From positions 124,001-188,000 of the forward strand of contig NZ_JBDWXV010000010.1 in NCBI RefSeq assembly GCF_039982735.1: 64,000 nucleotides of DNA, in the 5' to 3' direction. The translations under genes were made by a program, and so were the position numbers. Of this stretch, positions 35,578-44,535 are shown in pieces. This DNA comes from Saccharospirillum sp039982735. GTDB lineage: Bacteria; Pseudomonadota; Gammaproteobacteria; Pseudomonadales; Natronospirillaceae. Below the pieces are notes generated by a model, which was not told the origin of the DNA, searched no databases, and was given only the letters and a program-made list of their open reading frames with translations. Position 1 is the first letter of the stretch; every line of letters begins with the position of its first letter.

Positions 35578-36287
35578 TTGCCCGCCTCCTCAGCCGACCC
35601 TATCCAGGGCCGAACGAGGGCGCCGCCAATCATGCCGATGATCATCGCCACGTGGCCCGGCAGCGAGATCAGTGACAGCCCAGTCAGCACCGCACTGACC
35701 ACCACCACTGGCCATAAAGCACGCTGAAAGGCCTGCCCCAGCAACGCAATAAACAACGCCGGCAACACAAAACTGAGCGCCTGGCCGATGAAGCCCTCGT
35801 CGTCACCGAGACCCGCACCCAACAGCACCCCGAGCGCCGTACCCAATACCCAGGAACCGTAAGCCCCCATGCCAACGCCCACGCACCAGACCGGCGGCAG
35901 CTTGCGCCGCGTCGCTTCCGACATAGCAGTGGCAAAGGCTTCATCAGTTAACCCGAACGCCAACAACGGCGACCAGCGCCCGGGCTTGCGCGTCAGCTGC
36001 ACCGCTAGAGCCGGGCCGTAAAACACATGCCGCACATTCAGCAACAACACCGCCACCAGTGCCGTCAGCCCGCCGGTTCCGGCGGCCAGCAAACTGACCA
36101 GAATAAACTGCGCCGCACCGGCAAACACAATGATCGAAATGGCCATCGCCTGCCACGGCGACAAGTCGGCTTGCAGGGCAACCACACCAAAGGAAAACGC
36201 CATCGGAATATACCCAATGGCCAGGGATGCACTGGCGCGCAGTCCGGCTAAAAAATGCGAAACCGTTGAAAGGGAAGCGTCTGACAC
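35574..36287 (-). CDS. azlC: AzlC-family branched-chain amino acid exporter
   Basis: 237 residues with about seven helices. Family motifs GYIPMAFSFGVVA, FAGAAQFILVSLLAAG, LLNVRHVFYGPAL and GLTDEAFATAM are all present. With AzlD it exports branched-chain amino acids or analogues (YgaZH in E. coli). It is divergent from recC, with 187 bases between. Confidence 0.93.
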   Translation of the reverse strand: MSDASLSTVSHFLAGLRASASLAIGYIPMAFSFGVVALQADLSPWQAMAISIIVFAGAAQFILVSLLAAGTGGLTALVAVLLLNVRHVFYGPALAVQLTRKPGRWSPLLAFGLTDEAFATAMSEATRRKLPPVWCVGVGMGAYGSWVLGTALGVLLGAGLGDDEGFIGQALSFVLPALFIALLGQAFQRALWPVVVVSAVLTGLSLISLPGHVAMIIGMIGGALVRPWIGSAEEAGK

Positions 36288-36474
36288 AAAAGCCGCCGAA
36301 ACCAGAATTCAGCAGACGTTGTAACCAAGCTGACGTCATCACTCAAGCTCTATTGCAGTGACACTGCGTTCACTGTTCGGCATTTAGCGAACGTACCAGC
36401 CGCAACGGCTGAGTATGCCCTCCTACAAACCCCAGCAGCTTGCTACACTGACCCAAACCCGACGAGCTCGCTTC

Positions 36475-39400
36475 ATGTTTCACGTTCTGCCCGGCAACCA
36501 ACTCGACACCCTGATCGACCCGCTCGCCACCCTGCTGGCGCTGCCGGTCGATAACCCGCTGCAGCCCGACATCATTCTGGTGCAGCACCAGGGCATGGCG
36601 CACTGGCTGAACATGAAGCTCGCCGACCACCCCAGCCGCCAGATCAGCATGAACCTTGAGTTCCCGCTGCCCATTCAGCAAATGTGGACGCTGATTCGCC
36701 AGGTGCTGGGCGCAAGCCAGGTGCCGGAACAATCGCCTTACCGGCGCGAAGTGCTGGTGTGGCGCCTACACGATTTACTCGGCCAGCCGGTCATTACCGA
36801 CGAACCCGCCTTTGCCGAGCCCACGCGTTACTGGCAGAACCAGTCTGGCCGCCAGCAACCGCTGCGTCGCTACCAACTGGCCGAACAACTCGCCGACTTG
36901 TACGAACAATACCTGATGTACCGGCCCGACTGGATAGACCAGTGGGAAGCCGGGCAAGACGACCACTGGCAGGCGCAACTCTGGCGGCATCTGGTGCGCG
37001 ATAACCCAAACCACCCGCTCGCCCTGTTAAAGCGCGCCATGGCGCAACTCGATGCCCCGGCCGAGCCGTTGCCCGAACGGCTGTTCATTTTCGGCATCAA
37101 CAGCCTGGCGCCCTTGTGGCTGGATTTTTTAAAGGCGCTGTCCGACCGGGCTGGCCTCGACATCCACCTGTTTCACCTCAACCCCAGTGACGAGTACTGG
37201 GGCGAAACCACCAGCGAAAAACAAGCCGCCCGGCGCCGGGCCGACTGGGTTTTAAAAGGCAACGACGCTGAAGACCTGGCCATCGACGTCGGCAACCCGC
37301 TGATCGGCAACCTCGGCAAACAGGGCCAGGCGTTCGTCAGCCTGCTCAGCGACCGCGCCGACATCGAAACCCCGGTGTTTGTGGAACCCCCCGGCGATAC
37401 CCTGCTCACCCAACTACAGCAAGACCTGCTGAAACTGCGCGACGGCCGCGACCAGCCAACCGACGTGAGTGACCCATCACTCTGCATGCGCAGCGCTCAT
37501 AGCGCCTTGCGTGAAGTACAGGGCCTGCACGACTGGCTGCTGCACCAGTTCAATGCCAACAAGACCCTCACCCCGAAAGACGTGCTGGTGATGTGCCCCA
37601 ACGTCGAAGACTATGCCCCCTTTGTTGAAGCCGTGTTCGCCCGCCGCTTCGACGACATTGGCGAAGACGTCCCGCCCTTGCCCTGCTCCATTGCCGACCG
37701 CAACCTGAAAGACGCCGACCCCACCGTCGCCGCCTTTCTCGATTTGCTAACACTGCCCGACGCCCGCTTCCAGGTGACCCAAGTCATTGGCTGGCTGCGC
37801 GTACCGGCCATTCAGCAACAATTCGGCCTGGCCCAGAACGACCTCGACCCGCTCGCCCGCTGGCTGAACGCCGCCTGCGTTCACTGGGGCCTCGACGACC
37901 GCCACCAGCATCAGTTCGTGCAAGCCAACGCCCAACCGACCGGCCGCAACGACAGCTACACCTGGCAACAGGGCCTGGAACGTTTACTGGTCGGCTTTGC
38001 CTGGGGCGATACCGAAACCGTACTCGGCCAGCGCTTGCTGCTGCCCAACGTCGAGGGCAGCGATGCCCAACTGCTGGGCAAGCTCGCCGCCTTCGTTCAC
38101 ACCCTAAAATACCTGGCCGCCGACCTGCACCAGCCGCGCACCGCCAGCGACTGGCAAGGCTTTTTGCAAGAACGACTGCGCCTCGCCCTGTTCGCCACCG
38201 GCGCTTCTTTTGAAGCCGCACACGATGACCTGCGCGACGCCTTGCGCGAACTCAGCGAACACAGCCAGCAAGCCGGCTTCACCGGCACCCTGCCCCTGGC
38301 CGTGGTGCGCCACGCCCTGCAACAGATGTTCGCCAGCCCCGCCCGCACTGGCCGCCAGTTCATGACCGGGCAAATCACCGTCTGCTCCATGGTGCCAATG
38401 CGCTCAGTACCCTTTAAAGTGCTCGCCATTCTTGGCCTGAACGACGGCGACTTCCCGCGCCAGCGGCCCCCGCTCGGGTTCGATTTAATGGCCAACGATT
38501 CGCCTCGCCTCGGCGACCGGTCGCGCCGGGGGGATGACCGTTATTTGTTTCTGGAAGCCTTGCTGTCAGCGCGCAACGCCCTCTACCTCAGTTATCAGGG
38601 CCGCGACGTAAACACCAACACCGAACGCCAGCCCTCATTGGTACTGACCGAATTGTTCGCCTACCTCGAAGGCGCTACCGGCTGGCGCGCAAACACCGGC
38701 ATTAACGCCCTGCCCCTACAGCCGTTCGCTCCTGAAAACTATGCATCAGAACCGAATAACGCCAACCCGGCCAACCCCTGGCCCAGTTTCGACAGCCGCT
38801 GGTTACGACTCGGCCAGCCACTGCCCAACCCAAACAACACCCCCGTGTTGGCGGAACCCGAATGGCCGGAGGCCTTAACCATCGAGCAACTGGTCAGCTT
38901 CGCCGAGCACCCGGCCCGCGCGTTTGCGCGTGAGCGGCTAGGCCTGTATCTGGGCAGAGACGACGCCCCCGAACTGACCGACGCCGAACCCTTCGCCGCC
39001 AACCACCTCGACCGGTACAAACTGCAGCAAGGTTTAATCGACGCCCGATTCGACACAACCCTGCCTGATTCGACCGCCCTCATCACCAAGGAGCGCCTCT
39101 CCGGCCGCTTGCCCGACAACCCCCTAATCGACGACACCCTCGCCGACTGGCAAGCCCAGGCCGATGCCTTCAGTGAGCACTTACTGTCGCTCGAGGCCGC
39201 TCAGCTGGAGCACGAACCCGTCGAACGCGTCTTCGACATCGGCACAGACCAGCGCCTGACAGTAAGCGCCAACCTACCGCGACTGCCTGGCGGCGAACTG
39301 CTGTTCTGGCGACTGGCCGATGCCAAAGGCAAAGACCATCTGCGCCTCTGGCTGCACCACTTACTGGCCAACACCCAATCGGAAACGATCACGATGGGTG

Positions 39401-39771
39401 TCTTCCGCGAGCGCAAAAAAGACGAAGTCTACGCAATCAACTTCGCCCCGCTGACGGCCGACACCGCCCGAACCGAACTTGGCCACTGGCTCGCCTTCTG
39501 GCGACGGGGCCAGTGCGAACCCCTGCCCTGGCACACCGACATCGCCATGGAAATGGCCAAACCCCGCGAGCGCCGCGACTACACCCCGGCCGATTACGAC
39601 AAAGCCTGGTACGGCGACGGCTGGTTCAGCAACGGACTCAGCGACGACGCCTACATGGCCTGGTTCTGGCCCGAGCAGCCGGAGCACGATGCGATTTACG
39701 AAGGCGTAACCGAACTCTATGCGCCAATGTTCGAATACCTTGCGCAGGAAAAGTTGAAGACTCCGGCTTAG
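36475..39771 (+). CDS. recC: RecBCD enzyme subunit RecC
   Basis: 1098 residues (E. coli RecC is about 1120). N-terminal MFHVLPGNQLDTLIDPLATL and IILVQHQGMAHWLNMKLAD are typical, as are CSMVPMRSVPFKVLAILGLNDGDFPRQ and DRYLFLEALLSARNALYLSY. RecC recognises Chi and splits the DNA strands; it lacks catalytic helicase motifs. The start at 36475 matches homologues, which begin MF-L; an in-frame ATG 60 bases upstream would add 20 residues. recB and recD are 7 kb downstream instead of adjacent, because an accessory island separates them. Confidence 0.95.
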   Translation: MFHVLPGNQLDTLIDPLATLLALPVDNPLQPDIILVQHQGMAHWLNMKLADHPSRQISMNLEFPLPIQQMWTLIRQVLGASQVPEQSPYRREVLVWRLHDLLGQPVITDEPAFAEPTRYWQNQSGRQQPLRRYQLAEQLADLYEQYLMYRPDWIDQWEAGQDDHWQAQLWRHLVRDNPNHPLALLKRAMAQLDAPAEPLPERLFIFGINSLAPLWLDFLKALSDRAGLDIHLFHLNPSDEYWGETTSEKQAARRRADWVLKGNDAEDLAIDVGNPLIGNLGKQGQAFVSLLSDRADIETPVFVEPPGDTLLTQLQQDLLKLRDGRDQPTDVSDPSLCMRSAHSALREVQGLHDWLLHQFNANKTLTPKDVLVMCPNVEDYAPFVEAVFARRFDDIGEDVPPLPCSIADRNLKDADPTVAAFLDLLTLPDARFQVTQVIGWLRVPAIQQQFGLAQNDLDPLARWLNAACVHWGLDDRHQHQFVQANAQPTGRNDSYTWQQGLERLLVGFAWGDTETVLGQRLLLPNVEGSDAQLLGKLAAFVHTLKYLAADLHQPRTASDWQGFLQERLRLALFATGASFEAAHDDLRDALRELSEHSQQAGFTGTLPLAVVRHALQQMFASPARTGRQFMTGQITVCSMVPMRSVPFKVLAILGLNDGDFPRQRPPLGFDLMANDSPRLGDRSRRGDDRYLFLEALLSARNALYLSYQGRDVNTNTERQPSLVLTELFAYLEGATGWRANTGINALPLQPFAPENYASEPNNANPANPWPSFDSRWLRLGQPLPNPNNTPVLAEPEWPEALTIEQLVSFAEHPARAFARERLGLYLGRDDAPELTDAEPFAANHLDRYKLQQGLIDARFDTTLPDSTALITKERLSGRLPDNPLIDDTLADWQAQADAFSEHLLSLEAAQLEHEPVERVFDIGTDQRLTVSANLPRLPGGELLFWRLADAKGKDHLRLWLHHLLANTQSETITMGVFRERKKDEVYAINFAPLTADTARTELGHWLAFWRRGQCEPLPWHTDIAMEMAKPRERRDYTPADYDKAWYGDGWFSNGLSDDAYMAWFWPEQPEHDAIYEGVTELYAPMFEYLAQEKLKTPA

Positions 39772-39991
39772 TGTCATGAGTCAGAAATTCGGTAGGTAAT
39801 TTAGTTCGGTGGCCACTTGGACTTCGATGGCTATCGGACTATCGGGTACGCCTACTGGAGGCACGCCGTAAATCCATCCATGGAGGCTCGCTGCCCGCAT
39901 CCCTGCGGTCAGACGACCTCCAGTACGCGCACCCGACAGTCCTTCAATTCTGCATTGGCTAATCATCACGAATTTCTGACTCATGACACTA
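39769..39991 (-). repeat. Palindromic repeat family, copy H (short core with outer arms), left edge of island
   Basis: A perfect 23-bp inverted repeat encloses it: TAGTGTCATGAGTCAGAAAT with three more bases at 39769-39791, and its complement at 39969-39991. The left arm includes the recC stop codon. The core is about 39837-39941, with arms TCGGGTACGCCTACTGGAGG and the related TCGGGTGCGCGTACTGGAGG, and the family centre GCCGTAAATCCATCCATGGA. This is the most diverged copy, but the centre and the fold are kept. Confidence 0.88.
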
Positions 39992-40069
39992 AGGGCTCAC
40001 TAAACGCCCCAATTTGTGAATATAAGCTACAATTGCCCCTAATTAACCCATAACGTAGCGTATTTTCAC

Positions 40070-40321
40070 ATGCAACTCAGCGATCTGGGCTTACTCATCC
40101 GCAAAAAACGCAAACAGGCTGGCCTATCCATACAAACCCTGGCCGAACAATCCAACGTTCACAGAACCATGCTCTCCAAGCTCGAAAACCAACGCCTACC
40201 CGAAATGGGCTACGCAAAACTAGAACGGGTACTGGCCGTTCTGGAGCTCGAACTAACCACTAAAACTACTGTTCTACCGACCCTAAACGACCTCGTCAGA
40301 ATGAACAGGGAAGCCGAGTGA
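40070..40321 (+). CDS. HTH (XRE/HipB-like) regulator, probable antitoxin
   Basis: 83 residues, a Cro/C1-type helix-turn-helix over most of its length (LGLLIRKKRKQAGLSIQTLA, EQSNVHRTMLSKLENQR). Such short XRE proteins pair with HipA-type kinases as HipB. A GTG that overlaps its stop starts a remnant of the toxin gene, and a 3' fragment of a HipA/HipT-like kinase lies 1.8 kb on. So this is very likely the antitoxin of a broken HipBA or HipBST module. No clear ribosome site is visible upstream. Confidence 0.8.
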   Translation: MQLSDLGLLIRKKRKQAGLSIQTLAEQSNVHRTMLSKLENQRLPEMGYAKLERVLAVLELELTTKTTVLPTLNDLVRMNREAE

Positions 40322-40371
40322 AAGAGTTATCGGTACAGACACTACCAGTACATTTATGTGTTGCTTGTTAA
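40318..40371 (+). pseudogene. Possible 5' remnant of the hipA/hipS-like partner gene
   Basis: GTG at 40318 overlaps the stop of the HTH gene and reads VKELSVQTLPVHLCVAC before a stop. The first residues resemble the start of HipA-family partners, and this kind of overlap is normal for hipB-hipA. The frame is broken after about 17 codons. The matching 3' piece is at 42117-42652. The assignment of the short 5' part is tentative. Confidence 0.35.
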
Positions 40372-40426
40372 CAACCGTTTAACCGTTGCACAGCAACCGG
40401 TCATAAAAGAAATTTTTGCCTTCATA

Positions 40427-41047
40427 TGTCGATTTTGCCGCAACCAGTTCGACTATCCGATATGAGGCGCGGTGGATTCAGCCCGCTGTCGCCCTATCGC
40501 CATTCAAGTGCGGCAAAGCTGCACTGGAATGCCCTGAACGGTCACATCAAGGAGACACACCATGAGCACACCAGCCAAAAACACAATCTGCCTCTGGTAC
40601 GACGGCGATGCCGAAGAAGCGGCCCGTTTTTACGCCGAGACCTTTCCCGACTCGTCCGTTCAGGCCGTGCATCGCGCGCCAGCGGATAACCCTTCGAGCA
40701 AAGCAGGGGAAGTCCTGACCGTAGACTTCACCGTCATGGGCATCCCGTGCCTCGGGCTTAACGGTGGCTCCACATTCAAACACAGCGAAGCCTTTTCGTT
40801 TCAAGTGGCCACCGATGACCAGGCCGAAACCGATCGCTACTGGAACGCCATTGTCGATAATGGCGGGCAGGAAAGCATGTGCGGCTGGTGCAAGGATAAG
40901 TGGGGCCTGTCGTGGCAGATAACCCCCGTCGCAATGATAAAAGCGTTCACCAACCCCGACCCTACCATCGCCAAACGCGCCTTCGAAGCGATGATGGAAA
41001 TGAAGAAGATCGACATCGCCACGGTCGAAGCGGCTTGTCGCGGCTGA
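40427..41047 (+). repeat. Direct duplication, copy 1 (VOC gene plus its 5' region)
   Basis: A segment of about 620 bp, including about 135 bases before the VOC gene (TGTCGATTTTGCCGCAACCA ...), that recurs in the same direction at 45906-46525. The upstream regions still align (CAGTTCGACTA, CAAGTGCGG, CTGGAATGCCC). The two copies bracket the cyclase-like gene, the kinase remnant and the RiPP operon. Confidence 0.85.
40562..41047 (+). CDS. VOC-family (PhnB-like) protein, copy 1
   Basis: 161 residues, starting MSTPAKNTICLWYDGDAEEA. The TICLWYDGDAEEAARFYAETFP start and the FQVATDDQAETDRYWNAIVDNGG and CGWCKDKWGLSWQITP segments are typical of the PhnB/3-demethylubiquinone-methyltransferase-like branch of the VOC superfamily. 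Substrate unknown; a small cytoplasmic protein. AAGGAGACACACC lies before the start. It differs from copy 2 (46040-46525) at about 15 of 161 residues. Confidence 0.88.
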   Translation: MSTPAKNTICLWYDGDAEEAARFYAETFPDSSVQAVHRAPADNPSSKAGEVLTVDFTVMGIPCLGLNGGSTFKHSEAFSFQVATDDQAETDRYWNAIVDNGGQESMCGWCKDKWGLSWQITPVAMIKAFTNPDPTIAKRAFEAMMEMKKIDIATVEAACRG

Positions 41048-41156
41048 CGCAGAGAGTCAGACACTGGTCAGGCAGGTTCTGTTGATTCAAGTCAACGCGA
41101 GCCCCGCCTCTGATTCTATACTCTGGGAGACGGTCACGCCTTGAGAGAGCAGCGCC

Positions 41157-42116
41157 ATGACAGTGTCTTCGACAACGCCGGATAAGGCCCCATCGGTCAT
41201 TGACTGGCTATTAGAGGGCGATGTCTCCATACAGTACCAAACCCATAGAGACCTGCTCGGACAGGATCGACCGGACCTGCGTGCCCGAATTGCCCGCGAA
41301 GGCTGGGGTGCCCAGTTCCTCGAACTTCGGGATCCGAAAGGGCACTGGGGTGAAGCCTTCTACCAGATGAAATGGACCTCTACCCACTACACCCTTCTGG
41401 ACCTCAAAAACCTGGCCATTGCGTCCAACCTCGCGCCCGTGCAGGAGACGATTGCCCAGGTGATTCGAACGCACCGGGGGCCAGATGGTGGCATCGTCCA
41501 CGCGACTGATGCGAAAAAAAGCGACGTCTGTATCAACGGTATGTTCCTGAACTATGCCTCCTATTTCGGGGCAAACGCAGACGACCTGACCTCGGTGGTG
41601 GAATTCCTGATGACGGAACACATGCCGGATGGCGGATGGAACTGCCAGTCCAACCGGCGGGCAATCGTCCACAGCTCCGTACACTCAACGCTGTCGGTTC
41701 TTGAGGGCATACATGAGTACCGAACCAACGGCTATCGGTACCAACTGGACACCTTGTTATCAGCAGGAGAGCAGGCGGTCGAGTTCCTGCTGCGGCACCG
41801 GCTGTTCAAGTCCCAGCGAACCGGCGAGGTGTTCGATCCCAAACTGCTTATGCTGTCATACCCGTCCCGCTGGCGCTTTGACATCTTACGAGCCCTGGAT
41901 TATTTCCAGCAGGCAGGCGTCGACTACGACGAACGCATGCAAGATGCGCTGGATGTTCTCCTTCAAAAACGCAGAAAGGACGGCACCTGGCCCGTTCAGG
42001 CCAGGCACCCTGGCAAGGTTCATTTCACTATGGAGCGGACGGGCGGCGCCAGTCGCTGGAACACCCTGCGGGCGATGCGTGTGTTAAAGCATTTCAAACA
42101 ACTGCCAGTGGTATAA
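41157..42116 (+). CDS. Squalene-cyclase/prenyltransferase-like alpha-alpha barrel protein
   Basis: 319 residues. Repeated alpha-helical units with DGG/DGT turns (GPDGGIVHA, MPDGGWNCQ, KDGTWPVQ) are the QW-like repeats of the prenyltransferase/squalene oxidase superfamily. Full-length cyclases are about twice this long and carry a catalytic DxDD motif, which I do not see, so this is a shorter relative of unknown role. It ends exactly where the broken kinase gene resumes, so it arrived as part of the inserted segment. Confidence 0.7.
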   Translation: MTVSSTTPDKAPSVIDWLLEGDVSIQYQTHRDLLGQDRPDLRARIAREGWGAQFLELRDPKGHWGEAFYQMKWTSTHYTLLDLKNLAIASNLAPVQETIAQVIRTHRGPDGGIVHATDAKKSDVCINGMFLNYASYFGANADDLTSVVEFLMTEHMPDGGWNCQSNRRAIVHSSVHSTLSVLEGIHEYRTNGYRYQLDTLLSAGEQAVEFLLRHRLFKSQRTGEVFDPKLLMLSYPSRWRFDILRALDYFQQAGVDYDERMQDALDVLLQKRRKDGTWPVQARHPGKVHFTMERTGGASRWNTLRAMRVLKHFKQLPVV

Positions 42117-42652
42117 GGATCAACGGTGACTGTTCTGGCAGGTACGATCTATCCGCCGATGGTCAACTGTTCATCATGAAGCGCTTCGACCGAACCGGCA
42201 CCGGCCAATGGCTGGGCTTTGAAGACGGCTGCGTACTGCAAGGCCGGACACCCGAAGATAAATACTCCGGTAGCTATGAGCAACTGTCGAAATCCCTGGT
42301 TGCGTTCCTCTCGCCTTTACATCGCAAAAGAGGGCTGCACGCCTTGTTCCTGTCGGTCCTGGTCTCCTGGGCGGTCCGTAATGGCGATGCCCACTTAAAA
42401 AACTTCGGTATCCTATACTACCAGCCCTTCGGCGAACGCCAACTGGCACCCACCTACGATATCGTGTCGACCGTGCCCTACCTGAGCCAGGACGTACCGG
42501 CCCTGACGTTGGCCGGTCGCAAAGTCTGGTGGCCGTTAAACTACCTGGTCACTTTCGGCCGTAGCTCATGCAGTCTATCGCACTCCGAGATTCGCAACGC
42601 GCTGCAAACCACCGGTAAAAGCCTTCAGCAGCATGCACAGCTCATTCAGTAA
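42117..42652 (+). pseudogene. Truncated HipA/HipT-like serine/threonine kinase, 3' part
   Basis: About 178 codons are open from 42117. The peptide begins RYDLSADGQLFIMKRFDRT and carries GFEDGC, KYSGSYEQL, the catalytic NGDAHLKNFG loop and PTYDIVSTVPYL. These are C-lobe motifs of HipA kinases, close to HipT. The upstream half, with the P-loop and most of the N-lobe, is missing; the frame starts within one base of the previous gene's stop. An initiator ATG occurs at 42176. It is very probably inactive. Confidence 0.75.
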
Positions 42653-42694
42653 TACCGCCAATCCCACCCTAGTTTTTCCGAGGTGGGAGTTGCC

Positions 42695-42754
42695 ATGGAA
42701 AAAGTTTTTCTGGACAGTGCCAAAGATATTAAGCAATTCTTATATAGGCATTAG
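42695..42754 (+). CDS. Short open frame (19 residues) with strong ribosome site
   Basis: MEKVFLDSAKDIKQFLYRH, preceded by GGTGGGAG at a good distance. It comes just after the kinase remnant and ends where AT-rich DNA begins. It may be the start of a gene cut by the arrival of the RiPP segment. A hairpin TCCCACC/GGTGGGA lies over its leader. Confidence 0.3.
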   Translation: MEKVFLDSAKDIKQFLYRH

Positions 42755-42781
42755 TAGAAAAAATAACTCAGAAATTACTGG

Positions 42782-43339
42782 CTAAATTATAGCATCCATC
42801 ATCTTGGATATATATTTTAACGCCTCTCTAGAGCAATAACGTAAAGCGTACTCCCTACATTTATAAAAATTAATAATATCTTCCTTAGGAGCGATATCAT
42901 TCTTTATATAACACCAATCAATTTGGTCTGTCATGTCTGCTATAAGTATACTTGCCATCTGAAATTGCTTTTTATTTTCAAGTTCAAAAAACCTTTCATG
43001 GCTACTAGGTAATTTTTGAATATACTCATAAATACCAACCAATTCCACAGCATTCGAATTAATTCCATACCCTTTTAATTGATTGATGTTAGCGACTCCA
43101 TTGCCATAACCACTCTCCTCGGAATATACAGAATGTAAAAGGCCTGCCAAACATGTATCGAACCCTTCGCCCCATTTAGACAAAAGATTATAAGTTTCTA
43201 TGGCATGTGCCATATGCGTTCGTTCGTACAAGCAGTGCTTATGGTATTCAAGCTCCTTTAGCAAGGAAATACCCAGTCTATACTGCTCACACTGATAGTC
43301 TCTGTCTTTTATAGATTCAGTACCCATAATGCCTGTCAT
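42782..43339 (-). CDS. HD-like protein of the RiPP operon (DUF6817-like)
   Basis: About 185 residues. The part THMAHAIETYNLLSKWG, then CLAGLLHSVYSEESGYG, has the His pair and HSxY pattern seen in DUF6817/HD-domain proteins found with natural-product genes. The ATG at 43339 is preferred; a TTG four codons earlier is possible. It overlaps the MFS gene by 23 bases. AT-rich like its operon. It could be an accessory oxidase or hydrolase of the peptide pathway, but no catalytic reaction can be read off. Confidence 0.65.
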   Translation of the reverse strand: MTGIMGTESIKDRDYQCEQYRLGISLLKELEYHKHCLYERTHMAHAIETYNLLSKWGEGFDTCLAGLLHSVYSEESGYGNGVANINQLKGYGINSNAVELVGIYEYIQKLPSSHERFFELENKKQFQMASILIADMTDQIDWCYIKNDIAPKEDIINFYKCREYALRYCSREALKYISKMMDAII

Positions 43340-44534
43340 AATACCCGCCAATCTTGTCTAATGGGGTTCTCAAAAAGTCAGTGGTGTGCTTACTACATGC
43401 CAGATAAACAACCACGACGAATAGCGTTAGAAAACCAGCTACCAAAGAAACCTCGATAGATAATCTGTCTGAGATTACCTTTGAAATGAGCAGCCCGACA
43501 GGCACTCCTGCTTGTATCAGCAAGGAATGAATTGTTTGAAACATCCCTCTATTTTTTTCACTAATAGCAATTGATCTTTTTGATTCCACCGTCGTATTGT
43601 TAACTACCAATGCTACACCAAAAATTATGGATGTAATCATCCAAGCGAACTTATTTAGTGCAAATGAATACAATAAGAAGCAGAAGGACAGTACCAATAG
43701 GCTGGCAATAACCAATACACGATCAGATAAAAACCGAGAAAGCTCTTTATGAACATAAATAGAACCTATTATTACCCCCAGGGAAACAGCGGCCTCCATC
43801 AACCCTACATATATTGATGAAGCATCCATTACCTCTTTTACAGCTAAAGGAATTATAAAGGTTGAAAATGCCACAACTACGGAATTAATAATCAATGAAC
43901 AAATAGACCACTCGAACTCAAATTTTACAGCTCTGTATTCACGAAAGTTTTTCAATGGATTCACAAATAATTTTGACGGCTCAAAATCAAAACATACCTT
44001 TCTCAAACCAAAGTTTAATGCGAACATTGGCACACATGCTGCCAAAAGAACTAAAATCAAATAATTTAGGTTGAAAACTTCATATCCAGCAAATCCAATT
44101 GTTAAGCCTGCTGCATTTGATACTGCCATCAAGAAGAAAGAAATTCGATATGCTGAATGTAACTGTTCTTCACGTACCACATCAGGGATCAATGCGTTTA
44201 CTGTTGGGGCATAATATGCATCTATAACACCTAATAGAAATATCACTAAAATTAGGTAGCCATAGCTTTCTGTATTGATGAAATATAAGTATGAAACCAA
44301 CGCAGGGAACATAATCAATTGAAGAATCAAGATAAACGTATATTTATCAATATTATCTGATACGTTCGGGAAAAAACCTCCAAGAAATATTCGTGAAGAG
44401 AAAAATGCTACAGGCAACCAAATAGTTAGCAAAGGTGCCGACTCCAGAGTAAGCCATATCGCCAGTGCAAGTAATATCTTAATAACTACTGTAAAATACA
44501 CTTCTGTTGATTTTAGCTTTAGGAACTGTTTCAT
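43317..44534 (-). CDS. MFS-type exporter of the RiPP operon
   Basis: 405 residues with about 11-12 hydrophobic helices and no long soluble domain. PILVIFLLGVIDAYYAPTVNALIPDVVREEQLHSA-type sequence (LLGVIDAYYAPTVNALIPDV) is the conserved region of the MFS_3/enterobactin exporter group. It begins one base after the stop of the HExxH gene, so translation is coupled. In a RiPP operon the natural role is export of the finished peptide or self-immunity. AT-rich. Confidence 0.8.
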   Translation of the reverse strand: MKQFLKLKSTEVYFTVVIKILLALAIWLTLESAPLLTIWLPVAFFSSRIFLGGFFPNVSDNIDKYTFILILQLIMFPALVSYLYFINTESYGYLILVIFLLGVIDAYYAPTVNALIPDVVREEQLHSAYRISFFLMAVSNAAGLTIGFAGYEVFNLNYLILVLLAACVPMFALNFGLRKVCFDFEPSKLFVNPLKNFREYRAVKFEFEWSICSLIINSVVVAFSTFIIPLAVKEVMDASSIYVGLMEAAVSLGVIIGSIYVHKELSRFLSDRVLVIASLLVLSFCFLLYSFALNKFAWMITSIIFGVALVVNNTTVESKRSIAISEKNRGMFQTIHSLLIQAGVPVGLLISKVISDRLSIEVSLVAGFLTLFVVVVYLACSKHTTDFLRTPLDKIGGYYDRHYGY

Positions 44535-44535
44535 T

